A DNA stretch of 11,509 nucleotides from Nitrospirota bacterium (GCA_021825785.1 JAKAGP010000017.1:1-11509); one strand, 5' to 3'; shown: positions 1 through 5,567, numbered from the stretch's first letter. Numbers and translations: made by a program. The notes: generated by a model not told the origin, from the sequence alone.

Positions 1-365
1 GCAAGCATCTGGCGAAGCCGCACGAATGCGCGCATGATTTCTATGTTGACCTTTACGGCCCTTTCGCTGTTTAACACGCTTGAGAGCATGGCGACTCCCT
101 GCTCCGTAAAAGCATAAGGAAGATAGCGGCGTCCTCCCCATTGACTTGAGGTGCCAAAATGGAACCTCAAATTTTCAAACTCATCCTTGTTAAGCTGGAG
201 CATAAAATCCGCTGGGAAACGGACAATGTTCCTCTTAACTGCCCGCACCAACATTTTTGTCTCTACTTCATAGAGACTTGCAAGATCGGCATCGAGCATA
301 ACTTTTTCGCCACGGATAAGCAGGATTTTCTTTTCTATTAGTTCGCCCGGTATCAGCGCCTTCAT
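1..365 (-). CDS. ORF6N-domain protein, partial (C-terminus beyond left edge)
   Basis: The reading frame opens with ATG at 365-363 and stays open to the left edge, giving 121 codons of an unfinished protein. Its start ([20 protein letters not shown]) and the later stretches [48 protein letters not shown] and [19 protein letters not shown] match my knowledge of the ORF6N (KilA-N-related) domain. That domain is a presumed DNA-binding module found in phage antirepressor-like proteins and in many stand-alone bacterial genes. A strong ribosome binding site (GGAGG at 374-370) precedes the start. The gene is transcribed away from the replication operon. Its role in this element is unknown; regulation of lysogeny or defence has been suggested for relatives. 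The domain call is confident, the function is not. Confidence 0.85.
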   Translation of the reverse strand, partial: MKALIPGELIEKKILLIRGEKVMLDADLASLYEVETKMLVRAVKRNIVRFPADFMLQLNKDEFENLRFHFGTSSQWGGRRYLPYAFTEQGVAMLSSVLNSERAVKVNIEIMRAFVRLRQML

Positions 366-401
366 GTTCCCTCCAAATTTTATGCTGCGTGGATTATAAC
401 A
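366..401 (-). promoter_or_regulatory. Extended -10 promoter and RBS of the ORF6N gene
   Basis: On the minus strand TGTTATAAT occupies 401-393, an exact TATAAT preceded by the TGn extension. No good -35 is present at 17 bp, as expected for an extended -10 promoter. A GC hairpin (416-441) lies where the -35 would be. Transcription would start near 386, leaving a leader of about 20 nt with GGAGG at 374-370 ahead of the ATG. Confidence 0.6.
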
Positions 402-543
402 GATTTTTTAATAGCGGCGGCCTCCCTGTCGGTCGGCCGCCTGACCCTCCTGCCCGCCTTAACATCTGTGATACTTTTTGCCAAGAGGCTGCTTTTCATG
501 GTCTGCATCGCCGTCGCGCCCTGAAATCTTACAAATTTACAAA

Positions 544-558
544 GATAACAAAGTTATC
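544..558. promoter_or_regulatory. Candidate operator palindrome GATAAC-AAA-GTTATC
   Basis: These are perfect 6-bp arms around a 3-bp centre. It shares the AAC-N3-GTT core and 3-bp spacing with the palindrome in the repressor promoter (4227-4245) and with the imperfect one at 581-597. Its centre is 38 bp from the centre of the latter. It may be a binding site for the element's small repressor. Confidence 0.4.
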
Positions 559-568
559 GAATCTGACA

Positions 569-597
569 TTTTCACAAAGAAACAAACTACGTTTATT
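569..597 (+). promoter_or_regulatory. Weak candidate promoter with overlapping operator for the replication operon
   Basis: TTTTCA (569-574) and TTTATT (592-597) are 17 bp apart and each matches the sigma-70 consensus at four of six positions. An imperfect palindrome AACAAAC-TAC-GTTTATT (581-597, six of seven arm pairs) covers the -10. Its inner 12 bases differ by one from those of the palindrome at 4227-4245. Transcription would start near 604, leaving a leader of about 230 nt before the first gene. The promoter call alone is weak; the operator similarity is the better evidence. Confidence 0.35.
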
Positions 598-652
598 GTC
601 TCTACCAAAACCTTTCAAAAAGAATCTTCCGCGGCAGACCCCCTCTGCCCAC

Positions 653-682
653 GGAAAACCACCAGGAAACCCATATGGAAAC
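653..682 (+). repeat. Three GGAAA(A)C direct repeats, 12-bp spacing
   Basis: GGAAAACC starts at 653, GGAAACC at 665 and GGAAACC at 677, spaced exactly 12 and 12 bp. The motif is the same as in the large cluster at 2849-3145, so the same protein may bind both places. The set lies upstream of the first gene of the replication operon. Confidence 0.55.
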
Positions 683-726
683 CGGCAGCCGGTTGCCCCC
701 TCTGCTATATCTCTATAAGGGCAGGC

Positions 727-764
727 CAGTATTAAGTAGCTCGGCCCCTTGCAGCTTAATACTG
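727..764. repeat. 10-bp perfect inverted repeat upstream of replication operon
   Basis: CAGTATTAAG (727-736) is exactly inverted by CTTAATACTG (755-764) with an 18-nt centre. It is not followed by a T-run on either strand, so it does not look like a terminator. A leader-RNA hairpin or a paired protein site about 70-100 bp ahead of the first gene fits better. Confidence 0.5.
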
Positions 765-831
765 CACGCTTGTTTTAATTCTCATATGGGCAGGGGCGAA
801 ACCCAAGCCAAGGGAAAGGAGATGAGACAAA

Positions 832-1101
832 TTGGAGAAACGAAAGAATTTAGAGCGGCGCATATATTCAGACCCCGCAATACCGGCCTTCTTTGAAGCA
901 TCCGGCAAGCCCTTTAAGATCAGTCCGCAAAGAAACCAGGAGACCGGTCAGGTTGAATTTCTGGTCCAAGGGTGTAACCTCGATCAGGCCCTACAGGAGC
1001 TTTACAGCAATCCTCAAGTAGGCGTGCTCGATTTTCTAAGGGCACTCAAAGGCTACAGGGCGGCCATATTCGCCTTGAAATCAGGGGGCCGGAATGGATA
1101 A
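832..1101 (+). CDS. Small protein at the head of the replication operon, DUF5659-like
   Basis: This 89-residue basic protein starts with TTG at 832, supported by AAGGAG at 817-821. The nearby ATG at 822 is in another frame and lies within the ribosome binding site region. The order of elements (a short strand RIYSDPAIPAFFEASGKPFKI, then GQVEFLVQG, then helices ending VLDFLRALKGYRAAIF) resembles DUF5659, a small domain I associate with mobile elements and plasmids. That match is from memory and tentative. No catalytic motif is visible. Its end overlaps the start of the primase-helicase by 8 nt (ATGGATAA), so the two are probably translationally coupled. A role as an accessory or regulatory partner in replication is a guess from position. 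Confidence 0.7.
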   Translation: MEKRKNLERRIYSDPAIPAFFEASGKPFKISPQRNQETGQVEFLVQGCNLDQALQELYSNPQVGVLDFLRALKGYRAAIFALKSGGRNG

Positions 1102-2920
1102 GCATTTCCTGATTGCTCCCGGCTGGAAGGCCCTCAGGTGCAAGGGATACAACGCTAAATACAACCCTGGGCGCGATTACAAGACCGCCAAGCAAGCCAT
1201 TGACGAGGGTTTCACAAAACCCGATTTCACCGGCCTATCAGAACAGGAAATATCAGCCTGGGAAAAAACGGGCGGGTGGACCGGATGGCTTATCCCCAGG
1301 GGTATTATCGCCCTGGATATTGAGGACCCGGAAGATATCGGGCGTATTGAGATTATATGCGGGGGTTTGGGAGTTAACCCCTCAGTAGCCCTCACAAATA
1401 ACGGGCGGCATCTCATTTGCAAAACCAAACAGGACTTGCCGGCCGCGTCCAAGCTCTTTCTGAAATGTGGCATCGAGGCCACTTACCGGGTTGGGGGAAA
1501 GAATTATCTCATCCTCCCGCCTACCAATGGCCGGTCATGGGAAAGGACTGGAGAGGCCCCGGAATTGCCCGCCGCGTTTTATCCATTCGACCGGAAAGAT
1601 AGGGCCGATGTTCTAAATGTACTATCTTATCAAACGGGCAAGTCCCTGAGGGCCGGAACGCTACATGGCTACGATGATATTGACGCTGCTTTTATGGCGT
1701 TTCTCATACAAGCCGGATTCTCAGATGATGAAATCTACCGGGCTTTCGGGCTGGTTTTCCTTGATGCGTATGATCACCGGCAGACCGAGACCATGTATCA
1801 GCGCACAAAAGGCAGAATGTCCGCCGGAGACCCCGTTAAGGGAGCGGGCAGTTTCTTCCAGGCATTAAAAGAAAAAAACCTAAAAGAGCTTGAGGGACTA
1901 GCCCGCCGTATCACTGATAAAGCCCCAGAGATTACGCTTGCCGATGGCGGCGATGCTACAAGAACTCGGTTCCAAAAAAGAACCGAGTTGAACAAGCCCA
2001 CTCTTTCCTCGGCGCGGCCCCGTCTCCGGGCTGTGAATGCGGAAGAATTTCTCAAGATGGAACTCCCGCCTAGAGAGCTTATTTTGGAACCTTGGCTGCC
2101 CACACAAGGGCTTGCAATGATTCACGCCTACCGTGGCGTGGGCAAAACCTTTTTCGGCTTGGGCATTGGGGTAGCAATCGCCAGCGCGGGGACTTTTTTA
2201 AAATGGAAAGCTTCTGTCCCTAAAGGCGTACTTTACCTGGACGGCGAAATGCCAGCCGTAACCATGCAGGAACGTTTGGCGGCTGCAATAGTAGGGATAG
2301 GGAAACCGCTAAAGGCTCCATTCAAGCTGATAACACCTGATCTGCAAGAAAGAGGAATGCCCGACCTGTCCACTCTCGAAGGGCAGGCCGAAATAGAACC
2401 CTTCCTTGAAGACGTATCGGTAGTAATCATTGATAACATAAGCACGCTTTTTGGAGGCCGGGAGAACCATAGCGAAGACTGGGCACCTGCCCAGGCGTGG
2501 GCTTTGCAGCTTAGGCGGCGCGGGATATCCGGGATTTTCAAGCACCATGACGGCAAGGGCGGTTTTCAGCGCGGAACCTCTAAAAAGGAAGACGTACTTG
2601 ATACGGTGATACAGCTCAAACGGCCCGCCGATTATCACCCGAATGAGGGAGCGCGTTTTGAAGTCCATTTTGAGAAGGCGCGCGGTTTCTACGGGGATGA
2701 GGCTAAAGCTTTTGAGGCCCGGTTAATGGCTGATGGCTCGGACAAACAGACCTGGGCTTTGAAGGATTTGGAAGACTCTCTCACCGAAAAAGTAGCCCGG
2801 CTGCTTAATGACGGAATCCCGCAAAACGAAATCCATGAGATGATCGGGGTTTCCAAAGGGACGGTTTCCAAGCATAAGAAGAAGGCCCAGGAAGCCGGAT
2901 TGCTAAGGGCTGAAAAATGA
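1094..2920 (+). CDS. Primase-polymerase / RecA-like helicase / HTH fusion (replication protein)
   Basis: The 608-residue protein would start and unwind replication of the excised element. Residues 1-165 look like an archaeo-eukaryotic (prim-pol) primase domain. IIALDIED (71-78) carries the acidic metal-binding pair D75 and E77, GRH (104-106) supplies the usual histidine, and KNYLILPPTNGRSW (136-149) is the following strand-turn. Residues 170-275 are mostly helical. Residues 285-315 look like a linker and contain the hairpin repeat described separately. Residues 315-530 are a RepA/AAA_25-type ATPase with Walker A YRGVGKTFF (G348-T352), Walker B VVIIDN (443-448) and a KHHDGKGG...QRGT segment (483-495) typical of the family. 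Residues 562-604 form a C-terminal HTH (NEIHEMIGVSKGTVSKHKK) that could recognise the origin. The domain calls are strong. Whether it is a full primase is unproven. Confidence 0.9.
   Translation: MDKHFLIAPGWKALRCKGYNAKYNPGRDYKTAKQAIDEGFTKPDFTGLSEQEISAWEKTGGWTGWLIPRGIIALDIEDPEDIGRIEIICGGLGVNPSVALTNNGRHLICKTKQDLPAASKLFLKCGIEATYRVGGKNYLILPPTNGRSWERTGEAPELPAAFYPFDRKDRADVLNVLSYQTGKSLRAGTLHGYDDIDAAFMAFLIQAGFSDDEIYRAFGLVFLDAYDHRQTETMYQRTKGRMSAGDPVKGAGSFFQALKEKNLKELEGLARRITDKAPEITLADGGDATRTRFQKRTELNKPTLSSARPRLRAVNAEEFLKMELPPRELILEPWLPTQGLAMIHAYRGVGKTFFGLGIGVAIASAGTFLKWKASVPKGVLYLDGEMPAVTMQERLAAAIVGIGKPLKAPFKLITPDLQERGMPDLSTLEGQAEIEPFLEDVSVVIIDNISTLFGGRENHSEDWAPAQAWALQLRRRGISGIFKHHDGKGGFQRGTSKKEDVLDTVIQLKRPADYHPNEGARFEVHFEKARGFYGDEAKAFEARLMADGSDKQTWALKDLEDSLTEKVARLLNDGIPQNEIHEMIGVSKGTVSKHKKKAQEAGLLRAEK
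1963..2012 (+). repeat. Hairpin element, copy 1 (inside the primase-helicase gene)
   Basis: A perfect 10-bp stem AACTCGGTTC (1963-1972) / GAACCGAGTT (1980-1989) with loop CAAAAAA lies in the linker between the primase and helicase domains (residues about 290-299). Eight bases after the stem comes CCCACTCTTTCCTCGG (1997-2012). Both parts recur in another gene at 3677-3730. The 18-base core (1968-1985) matches 3682-3699 at 17 positions, and the 16-base tail matches exactly. Confidence 0.75.
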
Positions 2921-3145
2921 CGAGTTTCCAAGTTTTCCTATATATAAGCGGAAACTGGGAAACTTTTGCCCGCCAATGGAAACCGCGAAGGAAACAACAT
3001 GGAAACTGAGAACTTGAAAGCCTTGGCATTAAAGGTTTTGCAGGGAAACACACAGGGAAACTTTTCGGAAACTGGCGGTTTCCAGGGTAGGAAACTTGAG
3101 GGGGTAAAAAGTGCCGAAGTTTCCACTATAGGAAACTGCGGAAAC
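2849..3145. repeat. GGAAAC iteron-like cluster, candidate replication origin
   Basis: Exact GGAAAC starts at 2950, 2958, 2978, 2990, 3001, 3044, 3056, 3067, 3090, 3131 and 3140. The inverted form GTTTCC starts at 2849, 2864, 2924, 3078 and 3119. That is 16 copies in 297 bp, against well under one expected by chance. Many steps are 11-12 bp or about two or four times that (2978, 2990, 3001, 3044, 3056, 3067, 3090, 3131), so most sites face the same side of the helix. TATATATAA lies just left of the dense part at 2939-2947. Inside the downstream gene the motif falls in all three codon phases, so it is not a protein repeat. It lies directly after the primase-helicase gene, as an origin would. 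Confidence 0.7.
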
Positions 3146-3481
3146 GGGGTAGAAACCGCCCCGCGCATGGCCGTAAAAATCCACTCCCGAATCCTTGACG
3201 CTTATCTTTGGGTTGTCCAGAACGAGGCCGACCGGAAAGCCCTGCAAGGCGTTTCAGAGCCGGTCTATGCGGCGGACGAGATACACAAGCTCCATGCCCA
3301 AAAGCCCTCCCCTGAGGCCCTCAGGCGCGTCCACGAGGTCAAACAGGCATTCCCCGGCGCGATAGTCCGAGAAGTCAAGCCTGGTGGTCCTGAGACCCGG
3401 AAACCACGTGTAGAGAAGGGACCCGATGCCAGAAAAAGCCAAGCTGCCCAAGAAGCACACGCTAAAGGACTTTTTGCATGA
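2999..3481 (+). CDS. Unrecognised 160-residue protein whose 5' half carries the iteron cluster
   Basis: I chose ATG at 2999, preceded by AAGGA at 2988-2992. An in-frame ATG at 2966 has no ribosome binding site and sits inside the repeats. The N-terminal 50 or so residues are Gly/Asn/Thr-rich (for example GNTQGNFSETGG) and look dictated by the GGAAAC repeats in the DNA. The middle part, about residues 57-123 (VKIHSRILDAYLWVVQNEAD, VYAADEIHKLHAQ, EALRRVHEVKQAFPGAIV), looks like a small folded alpha/beta domain. The last 35 residues are Lys/Pro-rich and probably disordered. I do not recognise a known function. Its stop overlaps the next start (ATGA), so it is translated with the downstream gene. 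It could be a conserved accessory protein of such elements or simply a host for the origin. Confidence 0.75.
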   Translation: METENLKALALKVLQGNTQGNFSETGGFQGRKLEGVKSAEVSTIGNCGNGVETAPRMAVKIHSRILDAYLWVVQNEADRKALQGVSEPVYAADEIHKLHAQKPSPEALRRVHEVKQAFPGAIVREVKPGGPETRKPRVEKGPDARKSQAAQEAHAKGLFA

Positions 3482-3879
3482 AAATGGGATATAAAGACCT
3501 GCCGAGCCTTGCGGCGGATTATAAGGAGCATAGCATAATAAACCCGGCGCGTGCAATCCGGCAGACGTGCCGCGCCTGTATCCGCATAAGGGCGGAAAGA
3601 AGGCTTGGGGAAATGCTCAGGGTTCAGAAGGAAACAGGGGGGTTACGCGGGCCGCAACATAGCACGGGCGGAGGAAGTAAAGGTTCCAAAAGAGAACCGT
3701 TACCTAGTGCCCCTCCCACTCTTTCCTCGGTCGGGATAGACAAGAAGCTTTCCAGCCGGGCGCAAAATGTAGAAAAAGCGGTTTTTGCGGAGGGCCGCGG
3801 TGAGTGCCCTCAAAGCGGGTGTTTAATTTGCCCATACGTTGCCCAAGGGCCGGGACAGCCCGGAGATAAACGCGATTGA
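3478..3879 (+). CDS. Unrecognised small element protein with AERRLGEML and LSSRAQ motifs
   Basis: This 133-residue protein starts at an ATG overlapping the previous stop by 4 nt. Residues 24-48 (ARAIRQTCRACIRIRAERRLGEMLR) form a long basic helix, and residues 81-97 read TLSSVGIDKKLSSRAQN. This pair of motifs, joined by a low-complexity linker, recalls a class of small phage and mobile-element proteins (AERRLGE... then TL-x-x-x-GI-x-x-x-xSSRxQ) whose function I do not know. The last 35 residues (four Cys, many Gly and Pro) do not look like that family, so an old frameshift or a replaced tail is possible. The linker (residues about 67-84) encodes copy 2 of the hairpin element. The next gene starts inside its stop codon. 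Confidence 0.65.
   Translation: MKMGYKDLPSLAADYKEHSIINPARAIRQTCRACIRIRAERRLGEMLRVQKETGGLRGPQHSTGGGSKGSKREPLPSAPPTLSSVGIDKKLSSRAQNVEKAVFAEGRGECPQSGCLICPYVAQGPGQPGDKRD
3677..3730 (+). repeat. Hairpin element, copy 2 (inside the 133-residue protein gene)
   Basis: GGTTC (3682-3686) pairs with GAACC (3694-3698) around the loop CAAAAGA. After one A/G mismatch the outer stem GTAA (3677-3680) pairs with TTAC (3700-3703). CCCACTCTTTCCTCGG follows at 3715-3730. The outer stem differs in sequence from copy 1 (1963-2012) but still pairs. The core is read in a different codon phase from copy 1, while the tail is read in the same phase. Confidence 0.7.
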
Positions 3880-4145
3880 AGACCGAGCTTGAGGCCCACG
3901 ATCTCGACCTTATAGTTTCGCGGGTTATCGAAGCTATAAAGCCCTTATTACTTGCCCGGAATGGCGGGGAAGATGCTCTAATGACCATAGACGAAACCGC
4001 CAAATTCCTAAAGACAAGCAAGGCGCAAATATACCAATGGGTAAACAATTCACAGCATGGTTTAGGAACTTTCCCATATCTTAAGGCCGGGAAGCTGCTA
4101 AGATTTTCCAGAAATGCACTCTTAAAATGGTTAGAAGGCCGTTAG
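3876..4145 (+). CDS. Excisionase-like HTH DNA-binding protein
   Basis: The 89-residue protein would bend DNA and steer the integrase towards excision. Residues 36-89 match the MerR/excisionase HTH_17 pattern: MTIDETAKFLKTSKAQIYQWV, then a wing with FPYLKAGKLLRFSRNALLKWLE. Residues 1-35 form an extra helical N-terminus (LDLIVSRVIEAIKPLL). The start is TTG at 3876, which overlaps the previous stop as TTGA, with GGAG at 3862-3865. The next in-frame ATG (residue 36) would remove only the N-terminal helix, so it remains an alternative start. It is the last gene of the replication operon, so excision and replication functions are probably made together. It could instead be a transcription regulator of the same fold. 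Confidence 0.8.
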   Translation: MKTELEAHDLDLIVSRVIEAIKPLLLARNGGEDALMTIDETAKFLKTSKAQIYQWVNNSQHGLGTFPYLKAGKLLRFSRNALLKWLEGR

Positions 4146-4148
4146 AAG
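4130..4148 (+). repeat. GTTAGAAG pair, 11-bp spacing
   Basis: GTTAGAAG occurs at 4130-4137 and 4141-4148 across the stop codon of the excisionase-like gene. A like pair, GTTAGAAA twice with the same 11-bp spacing, lies at 5517-5535 near the attachment site. Sites one helical turn apart fit integrase arm-type or excisionase binding sites, but the sample is small. Confidence 0.35.
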
Positions 4149-4221
4149 CCATTCAAAACCTCTTAATAAATAAGCATAAAAAGAATGAATACAAATCTCT
4201 AAAGCTGTAAGTCAAAAAGGC

Positions 4222-4250
4222 TTGACAAGTAAACTATGTTTACTTATTAT
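4222..4250 (+). promoter_or_regulatory. Repressor-integrase promoter with embedded operator
   Basis: TTGACA (4222-4227) is an exact -35. After 17 bp comes TATTAT (4245-4250), one base from the -10 consensus. Between and touching both lies a perfect palindrome AAGTAAAC-TAT-GTTTACTT (4227-4245). A protein bound there would block RNA polymerase. The expected first transcribed base is about 4257, the A of the repressor ATG. The rest of the gap from 4146 is AT-rich and shows no terminator. Confidence 0.85.
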
Positions 4251-4256
4251 AAAAGC

Positions 4257-4466
4257 ATGAAAGCATGGACACCGGAAGAGATCAAGGGATTCAGGGAGAG
4301 CAAGGGGCTTTATCAAAAAGACTTCGCTGCCCTGATAGGAGTAACAAGGGAATATGTCGTCTATTTAGAAAGGGGGGACAGGACGCCGAGCGAGACTTTA
4401 AAGAAGCTTTTAGACTGCTTGGAAGCACAGCAAACGAAAAAGAAAACGAAAAGGAAAGGAGCGTAA
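4257..4466 (+). CDS. Small Cro/C1-type HTH repressor
   Basis: The 69-residue protein is one helix-turn-helix domain (residues 5-50) of the Xre/Cro-C1 family: PEEIKGFRESKGLYQKDFAALIG, then VTREYVVYLERGDRTPSETL, followed by a Lys-rich tail. I chose ATG at 4257 because the upstream in-frame ATG (4236) lies inside the operator, before the transcription start. With this start there is essentially no leader and no ribosome binding site, so the mRNA appears leaderless. The stop is 3 bp before the integrase start. It most likely binds the palindrome in its own promoter, repressing itself and the integrase, and perhaps the related palindromes at 544-597. It resembles the antitoxin or repressor role of similar small proteins, but no toxin gene is adjacent. 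Confidence 0.88.
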   Translation: MKAWTPEEIKGFRESKGLYQKDFAALIGVTREYVVYLERGDRTPSETLKKLLDCLEAQQTKKKTKRKGA

Positions 4467-4469
4467 CCC

Positions 4470-5567
4470 ATGAGTGGCAGTATTCAGAAAAAAGGCAAGG
4501 TCTACTATGCCGTCATTGCCGTCAATGGCAAGCGGAAATGGTACAGGGGCGGCCCTACAAAGAAAGACGCTCAAAGGGAACTGAACGAACGCCTAACCGA
4601 GATTGACAATGGGACCTATAGGGAAATCCCCAAAATATCCTTTGGACAGTACACGGAAGTATGGAAACGGGACTATGCCGAGATATCCCTTAAGCCTTCA
4701 ACAAAAAAAGTCTTCTATGACATAATCGACAGGTTGTTGCTTCCGGCATTTTCAAATTATCAGCTTAACACCATTTCCACGGGGCAGCTTCAGGCGTATG
4801 TATCGGCTAGGGCAAAGATTGTTAAGCCTAATACCGTGCGGAATGAAGTAACTACGATCAAGCTGCTATTCAAATATGCGGCCAAATGGGATTACACCAG
4901 GCAGAATCCGGCGGACCACCTGGAGCGGCCAAAGATTGACAAGCCGGAGATCGAGATACTTTCCCCGGATGAATTTGAACTTTTCATAACTGGCGTCGAG
5001 CGGCCTTACAGGACCGCCTTTCTAACAGCTTTTCTAACGGGTATGCGCGCCGGTGAACTATGGGGCCTACAGTGGGGAGATATCGACTGGAACGCAAAGC
5101 AGATTCATGTGAAACGCTCATTATGGAACCACCAGTTCCAGAAGCCGAAAACCAAGAACGCAAACCGTAAGATCGACATGACGGAAAGACTTATTCATGA
5201 CCTCAAGGCATGGAGATTAGCCTGCCCCGCTAATCAGCATGAACTTGTATTCCCTTCGCCGGAAGGCTTTCCCTCAATGCACACCAATGTCATGAAGCGG
5301 TTTTTTTATCCGGCGCTCAGGCGGGCGGGACTCCGGCAGGTTTCCTTCCACTCTCTCAGACACAGTAACGCAAGCTTCAGGATACAAGCCGGGCAGAATA
5401 TCAAATACATTCAGGGGCAGCTTGGACATGCAAGCATCAACATGACGCTTGATGTTTACGGACACCTGTTTAATGACCTCGACTTTAACAGAAAACAGGT
5501 TGAATTATTGGAATCCGTTAGAAATCCGTTAGAAAAACCCGCCGAGCGTCAATATGCCGCTTTGTAA
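4470..5567 (+). CDS. int: Tyrosine recombinase integrase
   Basis: The 365-residue site-specific recombinase would insert and excise the element at tRNA-Gly. Residues 1-50 form the arm-type DNA-binding domain (SIQKKGKVYYAVIAVNGKRK). Residues 55-150 form the helical core-binding domain. Residues 165-345 are the catalytic domain with all expected residues: R193 (TGMRAGELWGL), K227 (KPKTKN), H294 and R297 (FHSLRH), H320 (QLGH) and nucleophile Y330 (DVYGH). The length is normal and there is no sign of inactivation. AAAGGAG at 4455-4461 provides the ribosome binding site. The gene is co-transcribed with the repressor and ends 17 bp from the tRNA 3' end. Its own last codons contain the GTTAGAAA pair at 5517-5535. 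Confidence 0.95.
   Translation: MSGSIQKKGKVYYAVIAVNGKRKWYRGGPTKKDAQRELNERLTEIDNGTYREIPKISFGQYTEVWKRDYAEISLKPSTKKVFYDIIDRLLLPAFSNYQLNTISTGQLQAYVSARAKIVKPNTVRNEVTTIKLLFKYAAKWDYTRQNPADHLERPKIDKPEIEILSPDEFELFITGVERPYRTAFLTAFLTGMRAGELWGLQWGDIDWNAKQIHVKRSLWNHQFQKPKTKNANRKIDMTERLIHDLKAWRLACPANQHELVFPSPEGFPSMHTNVMKRFFYPALRRAGLRQVSFHSLRHSNASFRIQAGQNIKYIQGQLGHASINMTLDVYGHLFNDLDFNRKQVELLESVRNPLEKPAERQYAAL
5517..5535 (+). repeat. GTTAGAAA pair near the attachment site, 11-bp spacing
   Basis: GTTAGAAA occurs at 5517-5524 and 5528-5535, 50-68 bp from the tRNA 3' end, the usual distance for an integrase arm-type site pair. The DNA forms a short tandem ATCCGTTAGAA repeat at the end of the integrase gene. 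Confidence 0.4.

Larger units (their letters stand above)
402..831. other. Gene-free regulatory stretch between divergent units
   Basis: I see no convincing gene here. The open frames present are short, have no good ribosome binding sites and resemble nothing I know. The stretch holds a hairpin (416-422 with 435-441, 7-bp arms GGCGGCC/GGCCGCC), an AT-rich segment (about 520-610) with two palindromes, three evenly spaced GGAAA(A)C repeats (653-682), and a 10-bp inverted repeat (727-764). It lies between the leftward ORF6N gene and the rightward replication operon, the expected place for a control region. Confidence 0.6.

Noticed and set aside
416..441. GC hairpin GGCGGCC/GGCCGCC as a terminator
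   Set aside because: No T-run follows on either strand. It lies just upstream of the ORF6N promoter, so any role there is unclear.
389..896. Three short plus-strand frames (389-718, 478-735, 675-896) upstream of the replication operon
   Set aside because: They overlap each other, lack good ribosome binding sites, contain the inverted and direct repeats, and resemble no protein I know.
2966..2998. Upstream ATG at 2966 as the start of the 160-residue protein
   Set aside because: It has no ribosome binding site, and the ATG at 2999 has AAGGA at proper spacing. The extra 11 residues lie in repeat sequence.
2849..3145. CRISPR array as an explanation of the repeated motif
   Set aside because: The repeated unit is only six to seven bases, occurs on both strands, has irregular spacing and lies partly in genes. 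No CRISPR repeat or cas gene is present.
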